From contig OAPG01000006.1 of the NCBI GenBank assembly GCA_900208305.1, positions 434,001 through 498,000 of the forward strand: a stretch of 64,000 bases of DNA, read 5' to 3'. Shown piece by piece: positions 10,727-19,020 of the stretch. A program made the position numbers and the translations under genes. Each line of letters starts with the position of its first letter. The stretch's first letter is position 1. Below the pieces are notes generated by a model, which was not told the DNA's origin, searched no databases, and saw only the letters and a list, made by a program, of their open reading frames with translations. The stretch comes from Melanopsichium pennsylvanicum. Its lineage: Eukaryota; Basidiomycota; Ustilaginomycetes; Ustilaginales.

Positions 10727-11557
10727 CTTGTCCCACTTTCATCGATTGTACAAGCTATAAACAAGTTTTGATAAACGGCCAAGGCAGTGCAACTGTACGA
10801 GGACTCAACACATGATAACGTCGCATCGTGCAATCTAATTTCTAAAGTGTTAGACCATGAATGACAACAAATTGTGATTATTTTTGGGAGCATTGGTCCG
10901 CGTGTTGCGCTTAGGCAAGGTTTGAGCGTAGACATACTGTAACTTACACGAAGAGTAGGTTTTGTGCTCGCCAGGTTGAGTGGTGACACTGGCGCTGTTC
11001 GTTATGAGCATGATGATGATAGCAGATGCTGTGATTCTCACTCTACCGTCATGATGGACAAACACGGTGCCAAGATGTCAATAAAACTACCAAAACCAAT
11101 TTGCAATGATCCTCATTATTAATATTAGAAAGAGAAAGCGAGGAGAAAAAGGCCAATAATTTCAGCTCAATAATGCGCTTGTCCACGTAAAAATGGTTCT
11201 CGCGGCTGTGGCATCCTCACCAAAAAAACTCTTGCAATTTAACAGGCTTAAAAAAAAGGAAAATGCACGTTCACGCCGTCTGTGCAAGTGGCTGCTGCGT
11301 CGTGTATTTATGGGATAAGTTCGTTGGCCGCTTGCTCAGACAAGTTTTAAAGGTTTCAAGCATTTGTCCCACCTCGCAGTTACTTAGACCTTAAAGATTA
11401 CTTCCTCCATCTCTTCCTCTCATAACTTATCTTCTCTTTACGCAAGCTTTGCCTTTAACCCAAAGCTTTGTCTCCCAACCAAAGCTTTAAGGCTGGGATC
11501 GACAGAAGTAACTTGTCGCATATTTCAAGTACTGGCATCGGACAATTGACACTCAGC
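10727..11557. other. Intergenic, Swd2 3' end and desaturase promoter/leader
   Basis: Contains a TATTTAT element near 11305, CT-rich sequence at about 11400-11440, and a 19-bp periodic AAGCTTT repeat at 11444-11488 just upstream of the desaturase start. No gene recognised. Confidence 0.5.
11444..11488. repeat. AAGCTTT element repeated three times at 19-bp spacing
   Basis: AAGCTTT occurs at 11444, 11463 and 11482, exactly 19 bp apart, with related pyrimidine/CCA filler between the first two units. It lies 70-114 bp before the chosen desaturase start and could be in its promoter or leader. Confidence 0.7.
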
Positions 11558-13039
11558 ATGCTATCTTTTATTCAATCGCGCGCCACTCGCGCCATGAACT
11601 CAACCATTCACGTCGACTGGTCTCTATACGGAGGTGCCGAGACAACATCGCCTCCATCCACCACCACCACATCTTCAAAGACTAACACATTCACCACAAA
11701 ACATCCACCCCCTCTTGAATCCAACATTTCCACTTTCTCCAACACGTCGTCCTCCTCGAGCTCCACCCGAACTTCTCGCTCGCCTTCACCCAACTTTTCC
11801 TCTCATGGTGGCGACTCTTCTATCACTTTCACTTCCGACGACTCTGACGCTGGAGCTGATACTCACGAATCCAACAAGATTGTTGCTTCTCAACAAGATG
11901 AATTGGACGATGTGTCGTTGCCGGACGTTTCCAGATCCGAGTCTATAAGCTCAATTCTATCTAGGCCTAACGCTATTCGAGCTGCTAGTGCGACCGATGG
12001 AAAGCCCTGGCTACCTGCCATCGTATCCACCGAATCGCAACCAAACGACTTTCTCTGGATGCACACCGAAGAACCGCATCGTTCACGTCGAATGGCCATC
12101 CTCAAAGCTCATCCACAAATCAAGCGATTAATGGGGTACGAACCTCTCACAAAATATGTCTCGTTGGGCGTGCTGATGCTACAAATCACTATCGCAGTGC
12201 TTGTGTCAAAATGTACCTCCTGGCATCCATTCTCTTGGAAATTTTTGCTTGTCGCATACACCATCGGTGGAACAGCCAATCAAAACACGTTTCTTGCTAT
12301 CCACGAAATCACGCACAATCTCGCGTTTCGTGGTCTCAAAGCAAACCGTGTTTGGGCCATCCTCGTCAATGCCGCTATAGGAGTTCCTTACGCTATGGCT
12401 TTTAAACCTTACCATCTCGAACATCACAAGTACCTGGGTGAAGATGGTACAGATACCGACCTACCTACTCGAATCGAATTGGCCATGTTGAAGAATGTGT
12501 TGGGTAAAGCTTTCTTTGCCACTTTTCAAATTTTCTTTTATGCGCTTCGACCTGGATTTGTTCGAGCTCAAACTCCGACGTTTTGGCATTTTTTGAATGT
12601 TTTGTTTGTTGTTGGGTTTGATGTTGGGTTGGTGTATATGTGTGGATTGAATGCGTTGATGTATTTATTGTTGTCGAGTTTTTTTGCTGGATCTTTGCAT
12701 CCTTGTGCGGCACATTTTATTGCGGAGCATTATATGTTTGGAGGGATTCAACAGGAGACTTGGTCTTATTATGGAGTTTTGAATGTTTTGGCGTATAATG
12801 TTGGATATCATAATGAACATCATGATTTTCCGAGTGTACCTTGGACGAGGTTACCGGAATTGAGAAAGATGGCACCTGAATTTTATGATGGGTTACCTCG
12901 GCATATTAGTTGGCCTATGGTGACGGTTCGTTTTATATTTGGAATGGATTCTGGGTTGTGGGCAAGGGTTAAAAGGGTGAATAGGGATGCTATTAGGTTA
13001 GAGAATAAGCTTAATATCAAACATGGTAAGGGTCAATAA
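11558..13039 (+). CDS. des1: Sphingolipid delta-4 desaturase (DES1 family)
   Basis: From the ATG at 11558 the protein has 493 residues; an ATG at 11594 (MNSTIHVDW) is the alternative start. A Ser/Thr-rich extension of about 150 residues precedes the family signature DFLWMHTEEPHRSRR. Three histidine boxes bind the di-iron centre: H249-EIT-H253, H286-LEHH (to 290) and H418-NEHH (to 422). Hydrophobic segments lie between them (VSLGVLMLQITIAVLVS; FLNVLFVVGFDVGLVYMCG; LMYLLLSSFFAGSL). The family introduces the 4,5-trans double bond of (dihydro)ceramide at the ER, the entry to glucosylceramide synthesis in fungi. Base composition changes inside the gene: the first two thirds are C-rich, but from about 12,500 on the coding strand is very poor in C and rich in T and G. 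Confidence 0.93.
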   Translation: MLSFIQSRATRAMNSTIHVDWSLYGGAETTSPPSTTTTSSKTNTFTTKHPPPLESNISTFSNTSSSSSSTRTSRSPSPNFSSHGGDSSITFTSDDSDAGADTHESNKIVASQQDELDDVSLPDVSRSESISSILSRPNAIRAASATDGKPWLPAIVSTESQPNDFLWMHTEEPHRSRRMAILKAHPQIKRLMGYEPLTKYVSLGVLMLQITIAVLVSKCTSWHPFSWKFLLVAYTIGGTANQNTFLAIHEITHNLAFRGLKANRVWAILVNAAIGVPYAMAFKPYHLEHHKYLGEDGTDTDLPTRIELAMLKNVLGKAFFATFQIFFYALRPGFVRAQTPTFWHFLNVLFVVGFDVGLVYMCGLNALMYLLLSSFFAGSLHPCAAHFIAEHYMFGGIQQETWSYYGVLNVLAYNVGYHNEHHDFPSVPWTRLPELRKMAPEFYDGLPRHISWPMVTVRFIFGMDSGLWARVKRVNRDAIRLENKLNIKHGKGQ

Positions 13040-13420
13040 AGAAGAAAAAAAAGGGGGGGAAAACACATACATATACACACACACAAGCTAAAAAAACCTC
13101 AACGAAAACAGAGTTATAAGACTAATCATTGTTTGGATACAACTTTGCAGATGGGGGAGCAAAAAGGCTTCCGTCGATCGATCGCCTTCAATGTCATCAT
13201 ATTATCTTTCATTTCTTTTTTAATTTTTTTTTCTTTCACTCTACAATTCGTTGATCTTCATGAATACGTTCCATACGTTCTTCGCACCATGAATGGGGGG
13301 TTTGATATAGGGTGAGGGAAGAGAGGAAAGCTAAAAGAAAAAGAAAAGAAAAAGGAGCCAATGATGAGAAAGATAGCCTAAGTATCTTTTTTTGGAAACA
13401 CAATTGTTATGCAATTCTTT
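13040..13420. other. Convergent intergenic region with homopolymer-rich 3' untranslated sequence
   Basis: A-rich and T-rich tracts lie between the desaturase and the small secreted-protein gene. A 54-codon hydrophobic frame at 13151-13315 probably reflects T-rich composition. Nothing else seen. Confidence 0.4.
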
Positions 13421-14130
13421 TTACAAAACCCATGCACCACCTGCAACAACTGCAACTCCCATAACCGCCATCACCCCCACGAATTTACGATTTACATTAG
13501 GTGCAACATTGGCACCTGAAGATTGACCATTCGAATTTGAATTTGAGCTAGTTGAACTGCTACTTGAAGGTTTATAAGTAGTAGCAGCATTTGGAATAGT
13601 TGAAATGCTTCCATCTAAAATGCTAACTGTGTTTGAACCTGTAAATCCACCGGTTACACCAGTAGAAATGCCAGTAGGAGCTCCCGTGGTTGGTGAGGAA
13701 GCGCTTATGGCTTGGGAATAGTGAGTTAAAAGACTGGCCAAAGTGGAAGATCCAGCTGCATCTGTAGCTACATAATAAGGCGAAGCCGAGGTAGATGCAG
13801 CTGCTCCAGGTGAAAATTGAATAGGTGTTCCTGTAGACGATCCGCCAAGACCCGTAGAGAAAGTTGCAGCTGATTCACCGTTACCAACTGCAATGTAAAA
13901 GTATCAACATGACAAAGGTTCAAGAATTTGGTGAGTATGTTGAGTTATGATTGTTATAGGAATTGGATTCGATGATATAAAGTATGAGGTGCAAAGTGAA
14001 TGGGGAGTTTGGATTATTTACCATTGATCGAGGAAGGGACACCAGCAGTAGCTTGTGCGTTAGAGCGTGGTGCGACGAATGCAACACCGATAGCTGCCAT
14101 GACCGCGATTGTGGTTGAGATTGTCTTCAT
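13421..14130 (-). CDS. Small secreted Ser/Thr-rich protein, probably GPI-anchored
   Basis: Exon 1 (14130-14022) encodes a signal peptide (MKTISTTIAVMAAIGVAFVA) and ends at a GTAAAT donor. The main exon encodes a Gly/Ser/Thr-rich body and a C-terminal hydrophobic tail (KFVGVMAVMGVAVVAGGAWV), the pattern of a GPI-anchored wall protein. The acceptor is uncertain. The best-looking site, TTGCAG at 13894-13889, is out of phase with the downstream frame by one base. CTACAG, with exon 2 starting at 13830, is in phase and gives a 191-bp intron. A one-base error in the AAAA run near 13860 would rescue the first choice. It converges with the desaturase. No specific function can be named. Confidence 0.62.
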
Positions 14131-15104
14131 CTTTGATTAAAAATGTTGAACGTCAAATCAAGATTTGTGTGATAAGATCCGAGTGCACTATGTGTCAAAT
14201 TGAAGATTGTCAAGCGAATATGCAAGGTGGGTTGTTATGACAACTGAGAGACTGTTTTTCGTTTCTAAAGTCAAGAAGCGTGCGTTTGTGAAGGGTGATC
14301 AGAAATAGGATGAAACGAAATGAAAGTTTAGATGGTGTTATGTGATGGAATAGGGAGATGAAACACATAAAGTCTGTTGAAAGTTGGGCATTAGCGTGAG
14401 TGCGTAAGATGTCGGACAATAAACGTAACAAACTGCCGCAAACGGAAATTCAACTGCAAATCCTCAAACCCATACTGTCAATTTACCACAGAGTCTTCGT
14501 TTTGCCCTATCCTTTTCCTTGCTTTTTTTCTCTTTAGCGTCATGACAGAATATACCCCGCATTTTCATACCCATAACCCAACCCCAGCCAAATTTAAACT
14601 GCAATTTCAAATTTAAATTGCAATTCCAAATTTAAACTGCAATTTCAAATTTAAATTGCAATTCCAAATTTAAACTGCAATTCCAAATTTAGAGTGCAAT
14701 TCCAATACTGTCAGCAAGAGCAGAAAACTGTGAGATGAGAGGCTGAGATGATTTCCCTCGTGCATAAACCAATACAGTAATACAACATACGCCGCCCTTC
14801 TTTCACGCTGCTGCAGATCGGTTCTTCTCTCCTCGTTTGCCCCCGCACATACACGATAGACCCAAGTAAATTTCAAAGTAAAATTTATTTTATCCCTAAA
14901 AAGTCACTCTATACAGTAGTAACTCATGATAATTTAGTCCTCTTATCCGGCTGCCATCACAACACACAGAAACGCATCTGCAAAGTCTGACTCGAACCAA
15001 CCTGCACGTTGCACGTCGTTGCACGTCGTTGTTCCCGTATGTTTCTATCACTTTTCATTCCTCCGTCTCTGAATTAACCACAACTTGTTCGTGTCTACAA
15101 TCAC
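14131..15104. other. Intergenic region with a 19-bp satellite
   Basis: AT-rich DNA between the small secreted-protein gene promoter (left) and the ALG2 3' end (right). It contains the six-copy repeat at 14589-14702 and a short GCACGTCGTT duplication at about 15003-15031. No gene recognised. Confidence 0.5.
14589..14702. repeat. 19-bp tandem repeat, 6 copies
   Basis: Six abutting 19-mers of the form CAAATTTAAAYTGCAATTY span exactly 114 bp. Copies 1-4 alternate between a C/T variant and a T/C variant, so the array also has a 38-bp period. The last copy is the most diverged (TTTAGAGTG). Confidence 0.95.
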
Positions 15105-16943
15105 TCAAATCCCAGTCGGAGGAGGAGCCTGAGCCACAGCATCCGCTGCTGCGTTAAATCTATCCACACCTTCACCTGCAACATTGCCGCTCATCAATTT
15201 TCCTTGAGACCTCAATTCTGCTAACCACTTGTCCTTCTCCCTTGCCAATTTTGCCGCTTGAGCCGCCAACCACTTATCATGACTGAAATACACATTCACC
15301 CAAAATAGCGTGCTCATCACAATTAAGACTGCCGCTGTACTACCCCACTGATACAACCCTTCATCTCCCCGAACGCTTCCCAGCTCGTAAGCATCGTAAC
15401 ACGCTTTCTCCAACGCTAGTGACAACACTTCAGTACTAAACTTTTCTTTCACCCTCTTCTTGGCCGCCTTGGCAACACTCGCGCGATGTTCGCGAGATAG
15501 ACGTACAAGTGCTACCATCGATACAGCCCAGATCGATGCCGAGGCGTGTCGAAGTAGACCCGTGCCTGTGCTGAGATTGGTGGGTGTACCATTCGAGGTC
15601 AGGCCGAGGTCGATGACTGTCTCCACAGGTCCGCCTGTGTTGGTGGCCAAAACCGGAACACCACACGCCATAGCTTCCAACGGTACAATGCCAAAGTGCT
15701 CTTCAGTTGGCGTGTACACCAATGCTTTGGTGTTTGGGTTGAGCAACAGCGTGTGGATCAATGCCATCGGAAGCGAAGGAAGGAAGATGATAGATGCCCT
15801 TGCGAGTTCCTCTTGAGTCGGCGCGGTGGTGGGTGTTTCAAATGTTTGCCTGTTATAAGACATGGTGACAGAGCTCAGTCCCAATTCCTTTGCCTGAATC
15901 TGGAGCTCCTTCAACGTGGCGACATTGTCTCCCACCCTCTTATCGTATCCTCCAACCAACACCAATTGCATACCTCCAACATCATCCTCACTCTTGCTTG
16001 TTGCAGCAATCTCCTTCTGCGCCAGTGCAAACGCCTCCAACGCAAGCGCAACGTTCTTTTTCGCTTCGAACCTGTTGATACTCAACAGCGTCGTCTTGCG
16101 TTGCTCGGCACAAAACCTTGCAATGCTTCCCATGATGGGATCTCCCATCTCTTTCGCCTCCCTTTCCAACCTTGTCACATTCTCTTCCACCTTGTTTGGC
16201 TCAAACTGCTCGTAGTCCACACCCGGGTAGCAAACCCTAGGCTGCCTCCTAAGCCGGAAGAAGGATTTGACGAATTGAGCACTGGTGAATTCAGAGTTGA
16301 CCAAGATCTTATCCGCATAGTCGGTGGTACCTTCCTCAAACAGATCAAATGGCAATCGGTACACTTTGCGGAAAACAGAAGGACCCGATTCGCCTCGAGC
16401 ATGCGCCTTTTGCATGGCAATCGAGTTGCCGATGTCCTTATCCGGGAAATGACAGTAGTAGATCACTCTGGTAGACAGCAGAATCTTCAAAAAAGGGATA
16501 CCTGCGGGCAGCTGATCGAAGAAGAACAAGTCAAAGCCTGGGATGGGTGGTGACGAAGTCAACCTGTTTGACACAAAGTTAGGTAGAGTACCGGGGTAAT
16601 TGAACAGCATGATGGCGAGGATGAGTTGGAACACCAAGCTCATCTGTTGCAAGATTGCACAGGGGAGATGGAAACATCCCAACAAAGAGCGAGGGATGCG
16701 AGTGCGCATAACTTGGATTTTGAGTGTTCCATCTCGAGTGGCTTCAAAGCAGTGGCTTGGATCGTGATGCGAGGTAAAGATGACGACTTCGTGGCCAAGC
16801 GATTGAAGCGAGAGAGCGGCGTCAACCACGAGTTTCTCAGCACCACCGATGCCTAGGTCCGGGTGGACAAAACCGATGCGAAGTTTCTTGCGTGGTGAAT
16901 GGACCGAGTTGGCCACCGCCGCCGAATGCCGATCGAGAGACAT
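15105..16943 (-). CDS. alg2: ALG2-type GDP-mannose:dolichol-linked oligosaccharide alpha-1,3/1,6-mannosyltransferase
   Basis: 612 residues from the ATG at 16943. The N-terminus carries the GT4 glycine loop FVHPDLGIGGAEKLVVDA followed by a hydrophobic segment (LVFQLILAIMLF). The nucleotide-sugar site EHFGIVPLE (an EX7E motif, near residue 412) is followed by AMACGVPVLATNTGGP. A C-terminal membrane segment (AVLIVMSTLFWVNVYF) is followed by a charged tail. ALG2 adds the second and third mannoses to the dolichol-linked N-glycan precursor on the cytosolic face of the ER. The protein is longer than usual because of a loop and the tail. Its upstream neighbour is divergent. Confidence 0.93.
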   Translation of the reverse strand: MSLDRHSAAVANSVHSPRKKLRIGFVHPDLGIGGAEKLVVDAALSLQSLGHEVVIFTSHHDPSHCFEATRDGTLKIQVMRTRIPRSLLGCFHLPCAILQQMSLVFQLILAIMLFNYPGTLPNFVSNRLTSSPPIPGFDLFFFDQLPAGIPFLKILLSTRVIYYCHFPDKDIGNSIAMQKAHARGESGPSVFRKVYRLPFDLFEEGTTDYADKILVNSEFTSAQFVKSFFRLRRQPRVCYPGVDYEQFEPNKVEENVTRLEREAKEMGDPIMGSIARFCAEQRKTTLLSINRFEAKKNVALALEAFALAQKEIAATSKSEDDVGGMQLVLVGGYDKRVGDNVATLKELQIQAKELGLSSVTMSYNRQTFETPTTAPTQEELARASIIFLPSLPMALIHTLLLNPNTKALVYTPTEEHFGIVPLEAMACGVPVLATNTGGPVETVIDLGLTSNGTPTNLSTGTGLLRHASASIWAVSMVALVRLSREHRASVAKAAKKRVKEKFSTEVLSLALEKACYDAYELGSVRGDEGLYQWGSTAAVLIVMSTLFWVNVYFSHDKWLAAQAAKLAREKDKWLAELRSQGKLMSGNVAGEGVDRFNAAADAVAQAPPPTGI

Positions 16944-17422
16944 GCTAGTGAAATAAGCGTGCCTTACTCTTGCTTATGAGGTGGTTTTGAACGGTACAAG
17001 TAAGAAAGCGAGGGTAGAGACTGGCAGGAAACAAGGACAGAACCGAATCTCTGTGAATGTGACCAACTCGCATGTGTGTTGGAAATATGTGCATCGAGAA
17101 TTACTGTAACGTTGTGTCTGTCGAGGCGCAAGATGCAGAGCATCGCACGGACGTGGCAGTCTAAGCTGGTTCGCCCGCGCTACTTGCTCTTTCAAGGCTG
17201 CTCAACGAACACGCGTTCCACTGTTCGCCGCCAATCGCCGCTGTGGCAACATTCTCGGCTTTCGGCTTTCGGCTTTCGGCTTTTTCTGGCCGCTCCCAAA
17301 TTCGGCTCAGCCTCCACAACTAGGAAAAACCATCCTGTGCATACACTGTCCTTACGACAAAACCTGAATCGACCATAACATCCTTAACGACCTATAGCTC
17401 CATCCGACTTGATTGGCTCACC
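16944..17422. other. Divergent promoter region, ALG2 / unknown conserved gene
   Basis: About 480 bp shared by two divergent genes. It contains a four-copy heptad CGGCTTT at 17256-17283. No RNA gene seen. Confidence 0.5.
17256..17283. repeat. Heptanucleotide tandem repeat CGGCTTT, 4 copies
   Basis: Four perfect 7-bp copies, followed by a short T run, about 140 bp upstream of the start at 17423. Confidence 0.9.
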
Positions 17423-18892
17423 ATGACGCCGAAGAAGGCAGCAAATGGTGGTGGCGGTGGTGGTGGCGGCTCGCCAACCAAAGCCACCCATGCTGCACGC
17501 GCAGCAGCACTGTTATCAAAAGCACGAGCTCAAGCATCCTCTTCCCCCGCTGCACATGCTCGATCAGCTTCCGCCGCCTCTTCATCCACTCCATCACCCA
17601 CAAAAAGGAGCACATACGCCATCAGCAGTAGCTTTTCCAGCTCTACATCAAGCACGCTTGAAATCGCCATGCCGCTAACCGACCTGCTCAAAACGTTGTG
17701 CTCCAAAGGCGGGCTACAGATGCGCGATGCAATGGCTGTAGCTGGCAAACTCATCAATGCTCGTGCCAACACTCCATCAGCCTTGTCGCACATTTCGCTT
17801 ATCATGCTCCAAGATATAGGCATCGAATCGGAAGAACATCGTAAGCGAACCGTGCTTGCATTCAAAGGAAAAAAAGCTGCTGGCCTCATCGCCCCTTGCT
17901 CTTCCTCCTCTTCTTCTGGTGCAGGATCAGCTGGTGGGACGAGAGAGGTTGGACTGGGTCCTGATTTTGGCGCATATGGTAACAAACGTAGACGTATAGC
18001 GGATGATGATGAAACACTTAGTCGTGAATATGGCAATGTCACTGCTCCACCCGATTCAAGACTAGGTGGTTCGAGGCGATCCAAGATCCAAATCGAGTAT
18101 ACATTTAACGAGATTCTCCAAGAATCATTGCTGCTTGGTCGGTATGCGGTGGTCAATCGTGCTCCTGTCATGACAGCATGGGCCACCATTGTTTTAGAGA
18201 AATTGGGCTTTTCACGTCCGGAGGCACTCAGCCTTGCACACTGTTATGTGAACTATACTTCGACCATGCGTGGTATCAGCCTGGGTATCATTTCCAAAGA
18301 GGAAAGGCATAGGAGTGTTCATTTGGTCGGTTCGAATCAACCGCATTTCGAATTGATGGGTGTCAAGATTCCGGTGATGCAAATGCAGGATGGTACATAC
18401 AGGGGGATCAGTTCGGGTGAAGTTGTAGCGCCGGAAAAGGCGTTTGACTATATGCGAAAGAGTATGGCACAAACCTTGTCAAGTGTGTTTGGTGCATTGA
18501 CGTTGTTGGCTGATAGCTACATGGAACCTGCTCCTAACCAAATGCAGAGCGGAGATCAAACAGGATTTGAAAACGAGGTCAACAAACAGTCGGAACCAAC
18601 ACACGATCTAGAGTACGGTGGTGAATACCTCAACTCACGCGGCTACGACTTGTACGCCGAATTCAGACCTTGCACTTCGGGAGAGTGGGGCAAAAAAGGC
18701 CGCTTGTGGTACGACAAGATCCTCGCCTTGCGACGCGGACATGAGTCCGACATGATTGCGTGGAAGCGCAAGGAATTCAAATTGGAAAGTGATGGTCCAG
18801 CCCAAGAAGATTGGACAGAGCATGTAGAGCGGTTGATTCAAGAAGAGTTGGAAAAGGAGCAGCGAGAAGCGAAGCCACTCAAGCAGGAATGA
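17423..18892 (+). CDS. Conserved fungal protein of unknown function
   Basis: 489 residues. The N-terminus is Gly/Ala/Ser-rich with SPTK-like sites. Residues about 85-155 form a compact helical segment (MPLTDLLKTLCSKGGLQMRD...). Basic KRRR follows near residue 190. The second half (about 210-480) is well ordered: FNEILQESLLLGRYAVVNRA, a possible helical core around LGFSRPEALSLAHCYVNY, FELMGVKIPVMQMQDGTYRG, and a C-terminal block YAEFRPCTSGEWGKKGRLWY followed by a charged coil. I recall similar FRP...WG-KG blocks only from uncharacterised fungal proteins. No catalytic motif is visible. The basic, Ser-rich N-terminus would fit a nuclear protein, but that is a guess. Confidence 0.75.
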   Translation: MTPKKAANGGGGGGGGSPTKATHAARAAALLSKARAQASSSPAAHARSASAASSSTPSPTKRSTYAISSSFSSSTSSTLEIAMPLTDLLKTLCSKGGLQMRDAMAVAGKLINARANTPSALSHISLIMLQDIGIESEEHRKRTVLAFKGKKAAGLIAPCSSSSSSGAGSAGGTREVGLGPDFGAYGNKRRRIADDDETLSREYGNVTAPPDSRLGGSRRSKIQIEYTFNEILQESLLLGRYAVVNRAPVMTAWATIVLEKLGFSRPEALSLAHCYVNYTSTMRGISLGIISKEERHRSVHLVGSNQPHFELMGVKIPVMQMQDGTYRGISSGEVVAPEKAFDYMRKSMAQTLSSVFGALTLLADSYMEPAPNQMQSGDQTGFENEVNKQSEPTHDLEYGGEYLNSRGYDLYAEFRPCTSGEWGKKGRLWYDKILALRRGHESDMIAWKRKEFKLESDGPAQEDWTEHVERLIQEELEKEQREAKPLKQE

Positions 18893-18954
18893 ATCAGTGG
18901 GCGTCAATTCGGAGAGTGCTCTGTAGTGTTCAGTTTTCAACAAAGACATGTGTG

Positions 18955-18974
18955 TTTTTTTTTTTTTTTTTTTT
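18955..18974. repeat. Poly-T tract (20 T) between convergent genes
   Basis: Uninterrupted T20 within the short gap between the unknown gene (stop 18892) and the last exon of the G-patch gene (stop 19021). Confidence 0.9.
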
Positions 18975-19020
18975 AATATATCCGTAGAGAAAAGGATGAT
19001 GATGCTATATGTCGTCGAGT

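Noticed and set aside
13151..13315. 54-codon frame with a hydrophobic segment after the desaturase
   Set aside because: Lies in T-rich 3' sequence, where chance Phe/Leu/Ile runs are expected.
14589..14702. CRISPR-like array
   Set aside because: Units abut directly with no spacers, and the genome is eukaryotic; it is a plain tandem repeat.
15696..16553. 285-codon plus-strand frame opposite ALG2
   Set aside because: Lies wholly antisense to a clear ALG2 coding region and has no family motif; a by-product of codon bias.
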